Positions 1 to 8,233 are shown, counted from the first letter of the stretch. The stretch is DNA of 64,000 nucleotides from Sphingomonas sp. QA11 (GCF_028473665.1 NZ_CP098774.1:2170001-2234000); one strand, 5' to 3'. Notes: a model not told the origin generated them from the letters alone. Program-made: numbers and translations.

Positions 1-674
1 GCTTCAGTCCGGAACCGCCCTTCAACCGCTATGGCGACGTCATCGCCGTGAGGGCGCAAACCGACGACATCACGATTGCCGGCAAAACCGAGAAGCGCCG
101 CGCGCTCTACGCCCAGGTCGATGCCCTTGATCAGCTCGTGAATCTCGCCCGCGCCAGCCAGAAGCCATTCCCGTCGGTCGAGCTGACCCCGGACTATGCG
201 GGCTCTGGCAAGGTTGGCCTGGTCGGCCTCGCGTTCACCGACAACCCCGCCAGCATCGCGACGCAGAAGCTTTCGTTCTCGCGCAGCGCCCCCGGCACCA
301 TATTCTCCTCGGGCAACGAGCCGGTAACGCTCGAGTTCGAACCAAAGCCGATCGAACCGGCCGGCATCGCCGATGCGATCAAGGCCGGGTTCGCCGGCGT
401 CGCCGCCATGTTCTCCCGCACCGAGCCGGAAAAGCCGAAGGAAGAACCCAAGAAGCCGGCCAACGACAATTTCGATCCGGCCGCGTTCGCGACCGCGCTG
501 GGCGACTCGATGGCCACCACGATCGCGGCGCTGATCAAGCCGGTCACCGATGCCCAGACCAAGATGCAGCAGGATTACGCCGCCCTGCAGGGCAAGCTCG
601 AGTCGACCGAGCAACCCGGCTTCAAACGGGCGCCGGCCACGGGCGGATCCGGCGCGGTCGAAACGGACTGCTGA
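1..674 (+). CDS. Capsid scaffolding/protease protein gpO, C-terminal part
   Basis: Partial gene; the frame is open from the window edge (in-frame codons from position 3). The visible N-terminal residues (PFNRYGDVIAV), the block with NPASIATQKL and the C-terminal ending in a TDC motif match the P2 gpO scaffold family. gpO guides procapsid assembly and cleaves itself, the capsid protein and the portal. The serine of the NPASIAT block is the likely catalytic serine by family comparison; the Asp and His partners would be upstream of the window. The C-terminal half is Ala/Lys/Pro-rich with a helical, Gln-rich end, as expected of the scaffold domain. It lies 45 nt before the capsid gene. Confidence 0.88.
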   Translation, partial: FSPEPPFNRYGDVIAVRAQTDDITIAGKTEKRRALYAQVDALDQLVNLARASQKPFPSVELTPDYAGSGKVGLVGLAFTDNPASIATQKLSFSRSAPGTIFSSGNEPVTLEFEPKPIEPAGIADAIKAGFAGVAAMFSRTEPEKPKEEPKKPANDNFDPAAFATALGDSMATTIAALIKPVTDAQTKMQQDYAALQGKLESTEQPGFKRAPATGGSGAVETDC

Positions 675-719
675 CCGCTTCCCCGCCGCCCCCGAGACCA
701 TTCCGCCCAGGAGCATCCG

Positions 720-1772
720 ATGCGCAACGAAACCCGCCTTCTCTTCCACGCCTACCTCAACAAGCTCGCCAAGCTCAACGGCGTCGCATCGGCCTCGGAA
801 AGCTTCTCCGTGGCCCCCTCGGTCGGCCAGAAACTGCAGGAGCTGATCCAGAAATCCAGCGCGTTCCTGCAGAAGATCGCCTTCGAAACCGTCGTACAGC
901 AGGAAGGCGACAAGGTCGGCGTCGGCGTCACCCGCTCCATCGCCGGCCGGGTCAACACTAACGCCGGAACGCGTCGCTCGCCGACCGATCCGACCGACAC
1001 GTCCGATCTCGGCCGCTATCGCTGCGAAGAGACCTTCTACGACAGCGCCATCAAGTGGAGCCGGCTTGACGCATGGGCGCACAAGCCGGAATTCCAGCAG
1101 TTGATCCGCGACGTCATCATCGCCCGCCAGGCACTCGACCGCATCACCATCGGTTTCCACGGCACCTCGGTCGCGGCCACCACGGATCGCGTCGCCAATC
1201 CGCGCCTGCAGGACGTCAACAAGGGCTGGCTTCACAAGATCCGCACCTATGCCCCCGATCGCGTCCTGTCGGATGGCGGTCTCACCACCACCGGCAGCGC
1301 GATCTACGTGGCGGATACGGCTGACACGTCCAAGCGCGACTATGTCAATATCGACGCCCTGGTGAAGGATGTGTCGGCATCGCTGCTCGATGAATGGCAT
1401 CAGGACGCGGACGATCTGGTGGTCATGATCGGGCGCGACCTTGTCCACGACAAATATATGCCGATCATCAACAAGGCCGGCGACACCCCGACCGAAATTC
1501 TGGCCCGCAACGCCATTCTCGCCGCTGCCGCACAGGTCGGTGGTTATCCGGCCGAGCGCGTCCCGGACTTCCCGTCCGCCAGCCTGCTCATCACCAGCTA
1601 CAAGAATCTCGCGATCTACGAGCAGGACGGGACTCGCCGCAGGTACGTCAAGGACGAACCCGAACTGACCCAGATCGCCAATTATGAAAGCGTCAACGAG
1701 GCGTTCGTTGTCGAAGACTACGGCAAGTGCGCGCTTGTCGAAAACATCGTCATGGGGCCGAAACCGGCCTGA
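720..1772 (+). CDS. Major capsid protein gpN
   Basis: A 350-residue protein, about the size of P2 gpN (357). It forms the icosahedral head shell after processing by gpO. The N-terminus (MRNETRLLFHAYLNKLAKLN) and blocks such as YRCEETFYDSAIKWSRLDAW and the RIGFHGTS-like segment are characteristic of the P2 family capsid protein. It is preceded by GGAGCATCCG as ribosome-binding sequence and lies directly between the scaffold and the terminase small subunit, the standard O-N-M order. Confidence 0.93.
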   Translation: MRNETRLLFHAYLNKLAKLNGVASASESFSVAPSVGQKLQELIQKSSAFLQKIAFETVVQQEGDKVGVGVTRSIAGRVNTNAGTRRSPTDPTDTSDLGRYRCEETFYDSAIKWSRLDAWAHKPEFQQLIRDVIIARQALDRITIGFHGTSVAATTDRVANPRLQDVNKGWLHKIRTYAPDRVLSDGGLTTTGSAIYVADTADTSKRDYVNIDALVKDVSASLLDEWHQDADDLVVMIGRDLVHDKYMPIINKAGDTPTEILARNAILAAAAQVGGYPAERVPDFPSASLLITSYKNLAIYEQDGTRRRYVKDEPELTQIANYESVNEAFVVEDYGKCALVENIVMGPKPA

Positions 1773-1824
1773 TTGCCGGTCAGCCCCCTCCCCCTAGTCC
1801 GCCCTTCATCCGCAGGAATCCGCA

Positions 1825-2604
1825 ATGAGCCTCGCTCGACAGCACCGGGAACGCATCCTGGCCGCGCAAACCGTGGCATCCCTCGAGATGGAGGGCGGGC
1901 TACCCGGCGTGCCCGCGACGCTTGGCGAGCTGGCATCCGATGCCGCCAGCCAGGCGCAGGGACAGATGACGCTTCGCCTTGTCCACGATCTGCAGCGCCT
2001 CAAGCAAATCCAGTCGATCGAGCAGAAGATCGCCGCCAAGCGCGAGATGCTTCCCGAATATCGCGCATGGATCGTGGGCCTGCTCAGCGCGGCCGAACAG
2101 ACCGGACGCGGCGTGCAGGACGATATTCTGCCAACCATCATGATCTGGCTGATCGACACCGGCCAGTATGAAGATGCCCTTCCGCTGATCGACTATGTTC
2201 TGCGCTTCAATATCGCCCTGCCGACCCGCTACGAACGCACCGCGCCGGCGCTGATCGTGGAAGAGATCGCGGAGGCAGCGATCAAGGCGCAGGCGCTGGG
2301 CGTTTCATTCCCGCTCGGCGTGCTGGAGCAGGTCGAACAGCTCATCGGCAAGGCCGATATGCACGATCAGATCCGCGCGAAGCTTCACAAGGCGATAGGC
2401 GTGGAGCTTGCGGACCGCGCCGAGGAAATCGACGGCGCCGCCCCGGAATTCGCGCCGGCTGTCGAGGGCGCCCTCGCCCATCTGCGTCGCGCGCAGCAAC
2501 TCCATGATCGCGCCGGCGTGAAGGATCGCGTCAGGCGCCTCGAAAAATCGATTGCATCCAACACCCAACAGGCCGGCCCCGATCAGACCGACAAGGCCGG
2601 CTGA
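1825..2604 (+). CDS. Terminase endonuclease (small) subunit gpM
   Basis: A 259-residue protein of the P2 gpM family, the subunit that works with the ATPase gpP in cutting at cos and packaging. The N-terminal helical region with a Gln-rich segment (near residues 45-75) and the central block DDILPTIMIWLIDTGQYEDA are family hallmarks. It starts at ATG 52 nt after the capsid stop. The large terminase subunit must be left of the window. Confidence 0.9.
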   Translation: MSLARQHRERILAAQTVASLEMEGGLPGVPATLGELASDAASQAQGQMTLRLVHDLQRLKQIQSIEQKIAAKREMLPEYRAWIVGLLSAAEQTGRGVQDDILPTIMIWLIDTGQYEDALPLIDYVLRFNIALPTRYERTAPALIVEEIAEAAIKAQALGVSFPLGVLEQVEQLIGKADMHDQIRAKLHKAIGVELADRAEEIDGAAPEFAPAVEGALAHLRRAQQLHDRAGVKDRVRRLEKSIASNTQQAGPDQTDKAG

Positions 2605-2610
2605 CCAGCT

Positions 2611-2632
2611 CGCCCCCCGGCGCTCGGGGGCG
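2611..2632. other. GC-rich hairpin after gpM
   Basis: CGCCCCC at 2611-2617 is the exact complement of GGGGGCG at 2626-2632, in the 125-nt gap between gpM and the next small gene. A second, weaker stem (GGGCC/GGCCC type) follows at about 2651-2663. There is no T-run, so this may be an RNA-processing or attenuation structure rather than a complete intrinsic terminator. Confidence 0.4.
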
Positions 2633-2729
2633 GATCGCGCGCGACGGGAGGGCCTTCGGGCCGAGGGCCGTCGCTGACCCGGTCCCCACCCCCGTAAACC
2701 GGGCGGGCGGGCACGCTGAAGGAACCTCC

Positions 2730-2945
2730 ATGCTCGCCGCTCTGGGCACTTTCGCCTACACCCTGCTTGTCCTGATCGAGATCGCGCTGGGCGCTTTCTT
2801 CACCATGAGCGGTAGCGTTTTGGTCGTGGTCGATCGCATGCTGGCGCTGCACAGCAAGATGCCGCAACTCGGCGCGGCGCTCGCCCTTACCGGCCTCGCG
2901 CTGTTCTTCCTCGGCGCCTACGGTCTCGCCCGGCTCCCCTTATGA
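2730..2945 (+). CDS. Small two-helix membrane protein of unknown function
   Basis: 71 residues, almost entirely hydrophobic, with two predicted membrane segments (about residues 5-33 and 47-68) and a short Arg/His/Lys-containing turn between them. AAGGA five bases before the ATG is a good ribosome-binding site, and its end overlaps the gpL start by 4 nt. The P2 order has nothing at this place. Its position in the late operon suggests an accessory lysis or membrane role, but no family is recognised. Confidence 0.7.
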   Translation: MLAALGTFAYTLLVLIEIALGAFFTMSGSVLVVVDRMLALHSKMPQLGAALALTGLALFFLGAYGLARLPL

Positions 2946-3424
2946 GCGGCTTCAACTGCACCCCGTCCATTATCCCGCCCGCATCGACCGATGCCGAGCC
3001 GATCATCACCAACGACGGATGGTTTCCCGACGTGGATCCGGTCGCCTTTCGCAAACAGATGCGGATCCGCGACAGCGTGATCGCCGAACGCCTGCGCGAG
3101 GCGATCCTCTATGCGTTGGTGGCCATCGGCAATAATCTGGCGGACTGGCGGGCGGCGCGCGCGGCCGAGGGAGCGGCCACGCTTGCTGACGTCCCGGCCG
3201 CGCAGCTCGGCGGCGAAAACCGGTATGTGATTCTCTACCGGGCGGCGATCGGCGCCGAAGCGAAAGCCCGCCTGGTCGAGCGTTACCGCGACACCGATCT
3301 GACCGGCGCCGGGCAGCGTCAGGTAAGCGACCTTGACGAGTCGGTCGGCGAGCTGCGCCGCGATGCCATCCACGCCGTGCGCGACATTCTCGGGCGCACG
3401 CATACGAGCATCGAGCTGATCTGA
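2942..3424 (+). CDS. Head completion/stabilisation protein gpL
   Basis: 160 residues, matching P2 gpL in size (169) and in the N-terminal block (NDGWFPDVDPVAFRKQMRI) and the C-terminal DAIHAVRDILGRTHTSIELI. gpL closes the filled head and forms the site for tail attachment. The start codon overlaps the end of the preceding small gene, and its own stop overlaps gpX by one base, showing tight translational coupling. Confidence 0.92.
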   Translation: MSGFNCTPSIIPPASTDAEPIITNDGWFPDVDPVAFRKQMRIRDSVIAERLREAILYALVAIGNNLADWRAARAAEGAATLADVPAAQLGGENRYVILYRAAIGAEAKARLVERYRDTDLTGAGQRQVSDLDESVGELRRDAIHAVRDILGRTHTSIELI

Positions 3425-3642
3425 TGCCCGACATCATCCGTGCCCGGCAGGGGGATACACTCGACGCGCTCCTGTGGCGCGAGCGGGGCTTCAAGGCGTC
3501 CGATCTCGGCCCCGTGCTCAACGCGAACCCCGGCCTTGCGGGTTTCGGCGTCACGCTCCCGCTCGGCACGCCGGTGACGATTCCCGCCACGGCATCGCCG
3601 ACCCCGCGCCCCCTTCCCCTCATCCAGCTTTGGGACACCTGA
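3424..3642 (+). CDS. Tail protein X (LysM-like)
   Basis: 72 residues with the ARQGDTLDALLWRERG start typical of phage tail protein X, a small LysM-like protein that may act at the tail tip or in peptidoglycan binding. The C-terminus ends in LIQLWDT, a family hallmark. It overlaps the start of the holin gene in a TGATG arrangement. Confidence 0.9.
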   Translation: MPDIIRARQGDTLDALLWRERGFKASDLGPVLNANPGLAGFGVTLPLGTPVTIPATASPTPRPLPLIQLWDT

Positions 3643-4022
3643 TGGACAAGCACACTCTCCCCGAGCTGTTCGCAGCGATGGTTACCTTCGTCGCGGGTCT
3701 TACGCCTGCGGCGCTCGGCGCGGCGGTCAGCCTTGCCTATGAGCGGGGCCTGACGTGGCGTGACCGGTTCATCCAGTTCGCGGTCGGCGTCGTCGTGTCC
3801 TATTTCGCCGGCGGCGTTACCGCCGTGATCTGGGCCTTTTTCTTCAAGAACGCGATCGACCCGTTCGTGCTGCAGGGCTTCCAGTTCACCTTCGGCATGA
3901 TCGCATTCAAGGCCACGCCGCAATTCATCACGGCCGCGAGCGAGGCGATTGCCGGCCTGCCCTCGATGGTGCGCGACCGCCTGGTCACCTGGCTCCCCAA
4001 GAAGAAGGATGATGCGCAATGA
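3642..4022 (+). CDS. Phage holin family protein
   Basis: 126 residues. The start at ATG 3642 is chosen because its A is the last base of the gpX stop codon. Hydrophobic segments lie at about residues 8-30, 43-68 and 74-95, and the C-terminus is strongly positive (LPKKKDDAQ). It sits immediately before the lysozyme, so it most likely forms the pore that releases the lysozyme or collapses the membrane potential. Assignment is by membrane topology and position; sequence recognition is moderate. Confidence 0.75.
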   Translation: MDKHTLPELFAAMVTFVAGLTPAALGAAVSLAYERGLTWRDRFIQFAVGVVVSYFAGGVTAVIWAFFFKNAIDPFVLQGFQFTFGMIAFKATPQFITAASEAIAGLPSMVRDRLVTWLPKKKDDAQ

Positions 4023-4543
4023 CCTATGACCGCGCCAAGCTCGCTCGGGAGATCGCCCGCGATGAAGGAGACAAGCTGAAGGTCTATCGCTGCACCGCCG
4101 GCAAACTGTCGATCGGCAAAGGACGCAATCTCGAAGACGTCGGTATCTCGGCCGAGGAAACGCGGATCCTCGGCATCACCAAGGCGAGCGCCATCGCGAA
4201 GGGTATCACTCAGGCGCAGTCCGACGCGCTCTTCGTGAACGATATCCAGCGCAGCGAGGCGGATCTCGACCGCAAGCTGCCCTGGTGGCGCAAGCTGGAT
4301 CCCGTTCGCCAGCGCGTCCTGCTCAACATGTGCTTCAACATGGGCATTGGCCGGGCGCCGGATAAGGCCAGGGGTATCGACGGGCGCGGGCTGCTCGCCT
4401 TTGTCAACACCCTGCCGAAGATAGAACGCGGCGATTACGCCGGCGCCGCGGCCGGCATGAAGGCATCGAAATGGCACGACCAGGTCGGCGCGCGCGCGGT
4501 CCGCCTCGAGCTGATGATGGCAACCGGAAAGGACGCGACGTGA
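4019..4543 (+). CDS. Phage lysozyme (GH24 family, muramidase)
   Basis: 174 residues, cytoplasmic type with no signal sequence, so release depends on the holin. The T4-lysozyme active-site spacing is kept: Glu16, then 8 residues, Cys25 (Asp20 in T4), then 5 residues, Ser31 (Thr26 in T4), within DEGDKLKVYRCTAGKLSIGK. The Cys/Ser variant and the GKGRNL motif resemble the N4-type GH24 lysozymes. It hydrolyses peptidoglycan glycan strands at lysis. Its start overlaps the holin by 4 nt and its stop overlaps the inner spanin start (GTGA). Confidence 0.9.
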   Translation: MTYDRAKLAREIARDEGDKLKVYRCTAGKLSIGKGRNLEDVGISAEETRILGITKASAIAKGITQAQSDALFVNDIQRSEADLDRKLPWWRKLDPVRQRVLLNMCFNMGIGRAPDKARGIDGRGLLAFVNTLPKIERGDYAGAAAGMKASKWHDQVGARAVRLELMMATGKDAT

Positions 4544-5052
4544 AAAGCTTCGCGAGAAAGGTTTGGGGCTTCATTGCCCCCAATACTGAATGGCTCGTGC
4601 TGCTCGCCGTCGCGATCGTCGCGGCCTGGTTCTATGCCGATGGGCGCGCGGTCCGCGCCGATCGCGCCGAGATCCTGCAGGCGTCGCAGCTCATCTGCGC
4701 CGGCGCCGGCGCCGATTTCGCCGCGTCGACCACGATCGAGACTGACATCAGGGGCCGCAAGGTGACGGTCGACCACGCGCGCGGCGCGGTTTGCCGGCGC
4801 CATGTCGCCAATCTCGCCAGCTTCAAGGCCGATACCGTGCAGGCGACAGCCGACACGCTCGCCGGCGCGATGAAGGATCGGGACGCCAAGATGGGAACTG
4901 ACGCGGCCCGCGCCGCGACTGACGCGGCGGCTGCCCGCGCCGCTACCGAACGCATGGAGATCGAAGATGCCAAAGCTCAATCCCAAAATCGTGTCGATCG
5001 CGGCTGGTATGCTGCTGTCAACGGCGTTGCCGGCCTGCGTCCGAACGATTGA
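4540..5052 (+). CDS. Inner-membrane spanin (Rz-like)
   Basis: 170 residues from the GTG at 4540, which overlaps the lysozyme stop. One N-terminal membrane helix (about residues 17-33) is followed by a periplasmic domain rich in Ala, Arg, Asp and Thr that should be helical. Topology, position and the embedded lipoprotein gene at its 3' end identify an Rz-type i-spanin. It would fuse inner and outer membranes in the last step of lysis together with the next gene product. Confidence 0.75.
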   Translation: MKSFARKVWGFIAPNTEWLVLLAVAIVAAWFYADGRAVRADRAEILQASQLICAGAGADFAASTTIETDIRGRKVTVDHARGAVCRRHVANLASFKADTVQATADTLAGAMKDRDAKMGTDAARAATDAAAARAATERMEIEDAKAQSQNRVDRGWYAAVNGVAGLRPND

Positions 5053-5305
5053 AGTCCCGGTCGACAAGCCAGTGCCGGTCGCGGTGGCGATCAAGGACTC
5101 GCCCCCGGCCGATCTGCGCAAATGCGCCGCGCGCCCCAAAGGGCTGCCCGAAGAGGACAAGCTGACATCCCAGATCCCCGACGCGGTGCGCGCCGGCATC
5201 ATCCGCATCGCCAGGGCGTTCGCCGCGAACGCGGGCCAGCTCGATCGCCTGGTCAACTGGAGCGCGCCCGGCACGTGCCCCACGCCGGATCTCCAGCCGA
5301 AGTGA
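4967..5305 (+). CDS. Outer-membrane spanin lipoprotein (Rz1-like)
   Basis: 112 residues in a different frame, overlapping the i-spanin gene by 86 nt. The N-terminus has a positive start, a hydrophobic stretch and a lipobox (LPAC, Cys24), followed by a Pro/Val-rich segment (VPVDKPVPV), as in Rz1 lipoproteins. It is longer than E. coli Rz1 and has two further Cys residues. Its stop overlaps the GTG of gpR. Confidence 0.75.
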   Translation: MPKLNPKIVSIAAGMLLSTALPACVRTIEVPVDKPVPVAVAIKDSPPADLRKCAARPKGLPEEDKLTSQIPDAVRAGIIRIARAFAANAGQLDRLVNWSAPGTCPTPDLQPK

Positions 5306-5793
5306 GGAAGCCGGAAGGTCTCCGCAGATTGCTGTTGGCAGCGGTCCCCGGCCTCGCTGACGATCCGTCGCGTCTGTCGATGTTCATCGACAAGGGCAGG
5401 CTGTCGACCCGCGCCAACGGCTCGCTTTCCTTCGAATATCTCTACACCCTCAATATCGTGGTGCAGGATTACGCCGGCGACGTCGACGCGCTGATGGTCC
5501 CGCTTCTCGCCTGGGTCGCCGAGGTGCAGCCGGATCTGCTCGAGCGCGGCGAGCGGGAGCCGTTCAGCTTCGAGTCCGAAATCCTCGACGGCGATGCGGC
5601 GGACGTGTCGATCAATCTCGAGCTGACGGAACGGGTCCGCGTGGTGCGGCAGCCGGGCGGCGGCTATGAAGCGACGCACTTGGACGAACCGAGCCGCGAC
5701 GATTCCTTCCCCGGCGTCTGCGGGGTCAATCTCTGGCAGATCTTCCTGCACGACGAAATCGAGCCGTCCGTTACCGTCATCCCCGATCGCTGA
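5302..5793 (+). CDS. Tail completion protein gpR
   Basis: 163 residues (P2 gpR has 155). The GTG at 5302 overlaps the spanin stop and gives an N-terminus (VRKPEGLRRLLLAAVPGL) that matches the gpR family; the block SLSFEYLYTLNIVVQDYAGD is diagnostic. gpR and gpS finish the tail and join it to the head. Confidence 0.9.
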   Translation: MRKPEGLRRLLLAAVPGLADDPSRLSMFIDKGRLSTRANGSLSFEYLYTLNIVVQDYAGDVDALMVPLLAWVAEVQPDLLERGEREPFSFESEILDGDAADVSINLELTERVRVVRQPGGGYEATHLDEPSRDDSFPGVCGVNLWQIFLHDEIEPSVTVIPDR

Positions 5794-5796
5794 TCC

Positions 5797-6456
5797 ATGG
5801 AAGACTTCGCCGAGATCGAGGCAATCGCCGGCGCCCTGATCCGCAAGCTGTCGTCACCGGCACGCCGCACCCTGCTACGTCGTATGGCGCGCGAGATCCG
5901 CACCACCCAGACGGCACGCATCGCCAGCCAGCGCGCGCCCGATGGAAGCGGCTTCGTCCCCCGCAAGGCCAGGAAGCCGCCCGCCCCCGGCAATTATGCG
6001 GTGAAGTTCCTCTACCCGCGCGGCGGCAGTCCCCGTCTCGTGCTCATGAAGAGCTGGGTTCACGAAGGCCCGCTGATTACCGGTTTCGATGTAGAGGCGG
6101 GCGGGATCCGCAGCTTTTTCTGGGACAAGATCGACCGATGGCTGCCGGTCGATCGCGACGAACAGAATAAGGGCGCGGGGAAATTCAGGCGTCAGGGCAG
6201 GATCCGGCAAAAGGCGATGTTCCGGAAGCTGCGCAACGGCCGCAACCTGCGCTCGGACGCCACTGACGTTGAAGCGTGGATCGGGTTCAGCGGGCGCGCG
6301 GCCGAGATCGCCGGCGTTCATCAGGACGGGTTGACCGACCGGCCAGCCGCCAAGGGAAAGCCAGTCCGCTATGCCCGACGCGAGCTGCTCGGCCTGACCC
6401 CGACTGAGCGATCGAAAGCGCTGGATCTACTCCTCGATCATATATTAGCGAGGTAG
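5797..6456 (+). CDS. Tail completion protein gpS (virion morphogenesis)
   Basis: 219 residues of the P2 gpS family, with RIASQRAPDGSGFVPRK and VEAWIGFSGRAAEIAGVHQD as hallmark blocks. Somewhat longer than P2 gpS (150). It starts 3 nt after gpR. Its TAG stop codon is also the first three bases of the inverted repeat that bounds the downstream insert, so the insertion point is exactly at the gene end. Confidence 0.9.
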   Translation: MEDFAEIEAIAGALIRKLSSPARRTLLRRMAREIRTTQTARIASQRAPDGSGFVPRKARKPPAPGNYAVKFLYPRGGSPRLVLMKSWVHEGPLITGFDVEAGGIRSFFWDKIDRWLPVDRDEQNKGAGKFRRQGRIRQKAMFRKLRNGRNLRSDATDVEAWIGFSGRAAEIAGVHQDGLTDRPAAKGKPVRYARRELLGLTPTERSKALDLLLDHILAR

Positions 6457-6487
6457 TGATGGAAATCTGACACTTGATACCCGGAGC
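6454..6487 (+). repeat. Left inverted repeat of cargo insert
   Basis: TAGTGATGGAAATCTGAC (6454-6471) is found as an exact reverse complement at 8128-8145, and the match continues inward with 11 of 16 bases identical to position 6487 (29 of 34 overall). The outer end coincides with the gpS stop codon. The two repeats enclose 1692 bp carrying the nuclease gene. Confidence 0.8.
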
Positions 6488-6781
6488 AAAACGTCTGCTC
6501 TCGACCAGAGTCGGTCGTTCCGATCAGCAGTCCTGAGCGTCGTAGATAGCGTAAAGCTGTCGATCGTCGGGAGGCAAGCAAAAGGTCTGCAAAGTGCCTC
6601 AATCCCGGTCATCGGGCGCAAAGTATCGATGCTGGATGCATGCTCCCCATAAGTGTCGAATGAACATTTCCCAATTTGAGGCCGTCGATAAAGTTTTCTC
6701 CGGGGTTGCGAATCGCAACATGCCGGCACTCCTCAACACCCTTCAGCTCGGGCTCTGATGAAGCAAGCAAGCGTTGGCGGC
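6488..6781. other. Non-coding stretch inside the insert
   Basis: About 300 bases between the left inverted repeat and the 3' end of the nuclease gene. A 94-residue minus-strand frame crosses it, but its composition is unconvincing. No RNA gene, hairpin with T-run or recognisable gene remnant is visible. It may contain the transcription end of the nuclease gene. Confidence 0.4.
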
Positions 6782-7843
6782 CTACCGAGTGCTGATGGGG
6801 TAGTTGGCATCAATCCCGTCCAGCAGTGCCCAATATTCCCCGCAGCCCAATTCATTCAGCTTCTTCTCGACAAGCGAAGGCATTCTCAGGTCTGACCGGA
6901 CAATAAGGCGCTGTGCGCTGAGAAACTCGTCCCTTTCTTCGACGATCCGCACATAAGCATCCTGTATGGCAGCATGGTATGCCAAATTATCATGCTTCGG
7001 CGGCGCTTTAGGAAACGACCGAACTTCCAACTTCTCATCGTCTCGCTCTTGTTGCTCGTTTCGACGATCAGCCACTGCTCCCATGAGCCTTAAATAGCTT
7101 TCTTCAAAAAGCTTTCTTGTTTCTTCATCGGAGTCGTTGAGCCAGTCCGCAGTCGTCAATTCGCTTTGCGCCATGGAAATTGCGGCGGCGATGGCGCTCT
7201 GCTCTTGATGAGCAGCCAACTTGGCATCCTTCACCGCGCGTTCGACCGCTTGAGCGCGACTGACGAAATCGTTGATCGTTTGAAGTCCTTGGCTCATGGC
7301 CGATGCTGTATCAGAGAGCCTCTGCCATCCGCTCTTTTGCACCGGCACGGGCATTGTTCGCTTGCCTTGGCGCAATGCTGACCGGACGCGCTGAACTGCT
7401 TCCTCTGGAGCGTTGAACACAACCTTGGCGGGAATCCGCAAGACTGAATAGCCACGGTCTTCAAAATATTGATCGCGCAGCTTGTCTCGCTCAATGGCTT
7501 CGGGGGAGGAGTGCCAAGCCGCACCGTCGATCTCGACGACGAGCCATTTGTTAGCGAGGAAATCGACCCGATACCGTCCTTCCTCAACCTGGAAGTCAAG
7601 CCGCAGCCCCGACCCATATAGAGAGCCATCGTTGGGACGCAGATCACAAGATTTGATCATCGCCTGAAGGAAGGCCGTCTCAGCCGGAGACTCGCAATGT
7701 TCCTCAATGAAAGTCGCCCAGCCTGGGTCAGTTTCAACAGCGCGGGTTTCCTTTCTGAACCGAGGGGCCGGTTGGTTCGGATCACGCTTCGGGATAAAGT
7801 GCCAAACGACGAATGCGACGACGAGAAGCAGGAAAATCCACAT
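6782..7843 (-). CDS. Membrane-anchored DUF559/Vsr-like nuclease
   Basis: 353 residues; the ATG at 7843 is preferred over an upstream TTG. Residues 2-18 form a membrane helix followed by a basic stop. Residues 45-140 resemble the DUF559 (Vsr-related PD-(D/E)XK) fold: SPAE near residues 52-55, Asp94 in YRVDFL, Glu104 and Asp106 in VVEIDG, His111, then an RDQYFEDRGYSVLRI helix-strand. The rest (about 150-353) is helical and charged. It opposes the late operon and is less GC-rich than its neighbours. It sits between S and the next late operon, the same kind of site as P2 orf30, and may be a lysogenic-conversion or anti-phage gene; that function is inferred. Confidence 0.7.
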   Translation of the reverse strand: MWIFLLLVVAFVVWHFIPKRDPNQPAPRFRKETRAVETDPGWATFIEEHCESPAETAFLQAMIKSCDLRPNDGSLYGSGLRLDFQVEEGRYRVDFLANKWLVVEIDGAAWHSSPEAIERDKLRDQYFEDRGYSVLRIPAKVVFNAPEEAVQRVRSALRQGKRTMPVPVQKSGWQRLSDTASAMSQGLQTINDFVSRAQAVERAVKDAKLAAHQEQSAIAAAISMAQSELTTADWLNDSDEETRKLFEESYLRLMGAVADRRNEQQERDDEKLEVRSFPKAPPKHDNLAYHAAIQDAYVRIVEERDEFLSAQRLIVRSDLRMPSLVEKKLNELGCGEYWALLDGIDANYPISTR

Positions 7844-8233
7844 AAACAAACATTCCACCGAAGCTGCGAGCAAAGCCAGCGTAACGTCCTATCAATAACA
7901 ATTTTCCTCGCAAAGCCTGGCTGGAAGCCGATCTTTGGCTTTGGCCCTTCGCCAGTTAGGGCCTGACATCCAGCAACCGGCCCAGTTACCGTCGCAGTTC
8001 TTTTCCAGTGAACCGTTCGGCGAGCGGCAGGTTTTAGCGATGAACCTGCCGTTGGCGGAGGGCGCTGAGAATGACGGCTTTGTCTCAACTCCCGACGCTC
8101 GGTGCCAGCTGGTTCCGGATACCAATAGTCAGATTTCCATCACTAGTAGCGTTGCAGCGCTTTCAATGGCTCATACGTCGGTCCTTGGAGGCGAGTTGAA
8201 CGCAAAGCTCGCGCTCGCCAGCCAGTAGGCCTT
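7844..8233. other. Region upstream of nuclease gene, including right end of insert
   Basis: No convincing gene. Two minus-strand frames overlap at 7657-8125 but show no family features and look like degenerate coding sequence. It should hold the promoter of the nuclease gene (reading leftward) and ends with the right inverted repeat at 8112-8145 and 88 bases of flank before the late-promoter palindrome. Confidence 0.4.
8112..8145 (-). repeat. Right inverted repeat of cargo insert
   Basis: Contains GTCAGATTTCCATCACTA at 8128-8145, the exact reverse complement of 6454-6471, with an imperfect inward extension to 8112. No clear target-site duplication flanks the pair; the pentamer TAGCG occurs near both outer ends but at unequal offsets (3 nt and 1 nt). 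Confidence 0.8.

Noticed and set aside
6445..6729. 94-codon minus-strand frame in the left part of the cargo insert
   Set aside because: It crosses the inverted repeat and the gpS end and has low-complexity Arg/Ser/Leu composition typical of a chance frame.
7657..8125. Two overlapping minus-strand frames upstream of the nuclease gene
   Set aside because: They overlap each other and the nuclease 5' region, start at weak codons and show no domain; at best a degenerate remnant.
6446..8151. TAGCG as target-site duplication of the cargo insert
   Set aside because: The offsets from the two inverted repeats differ (3 and 1 nt), so chance is more likely.
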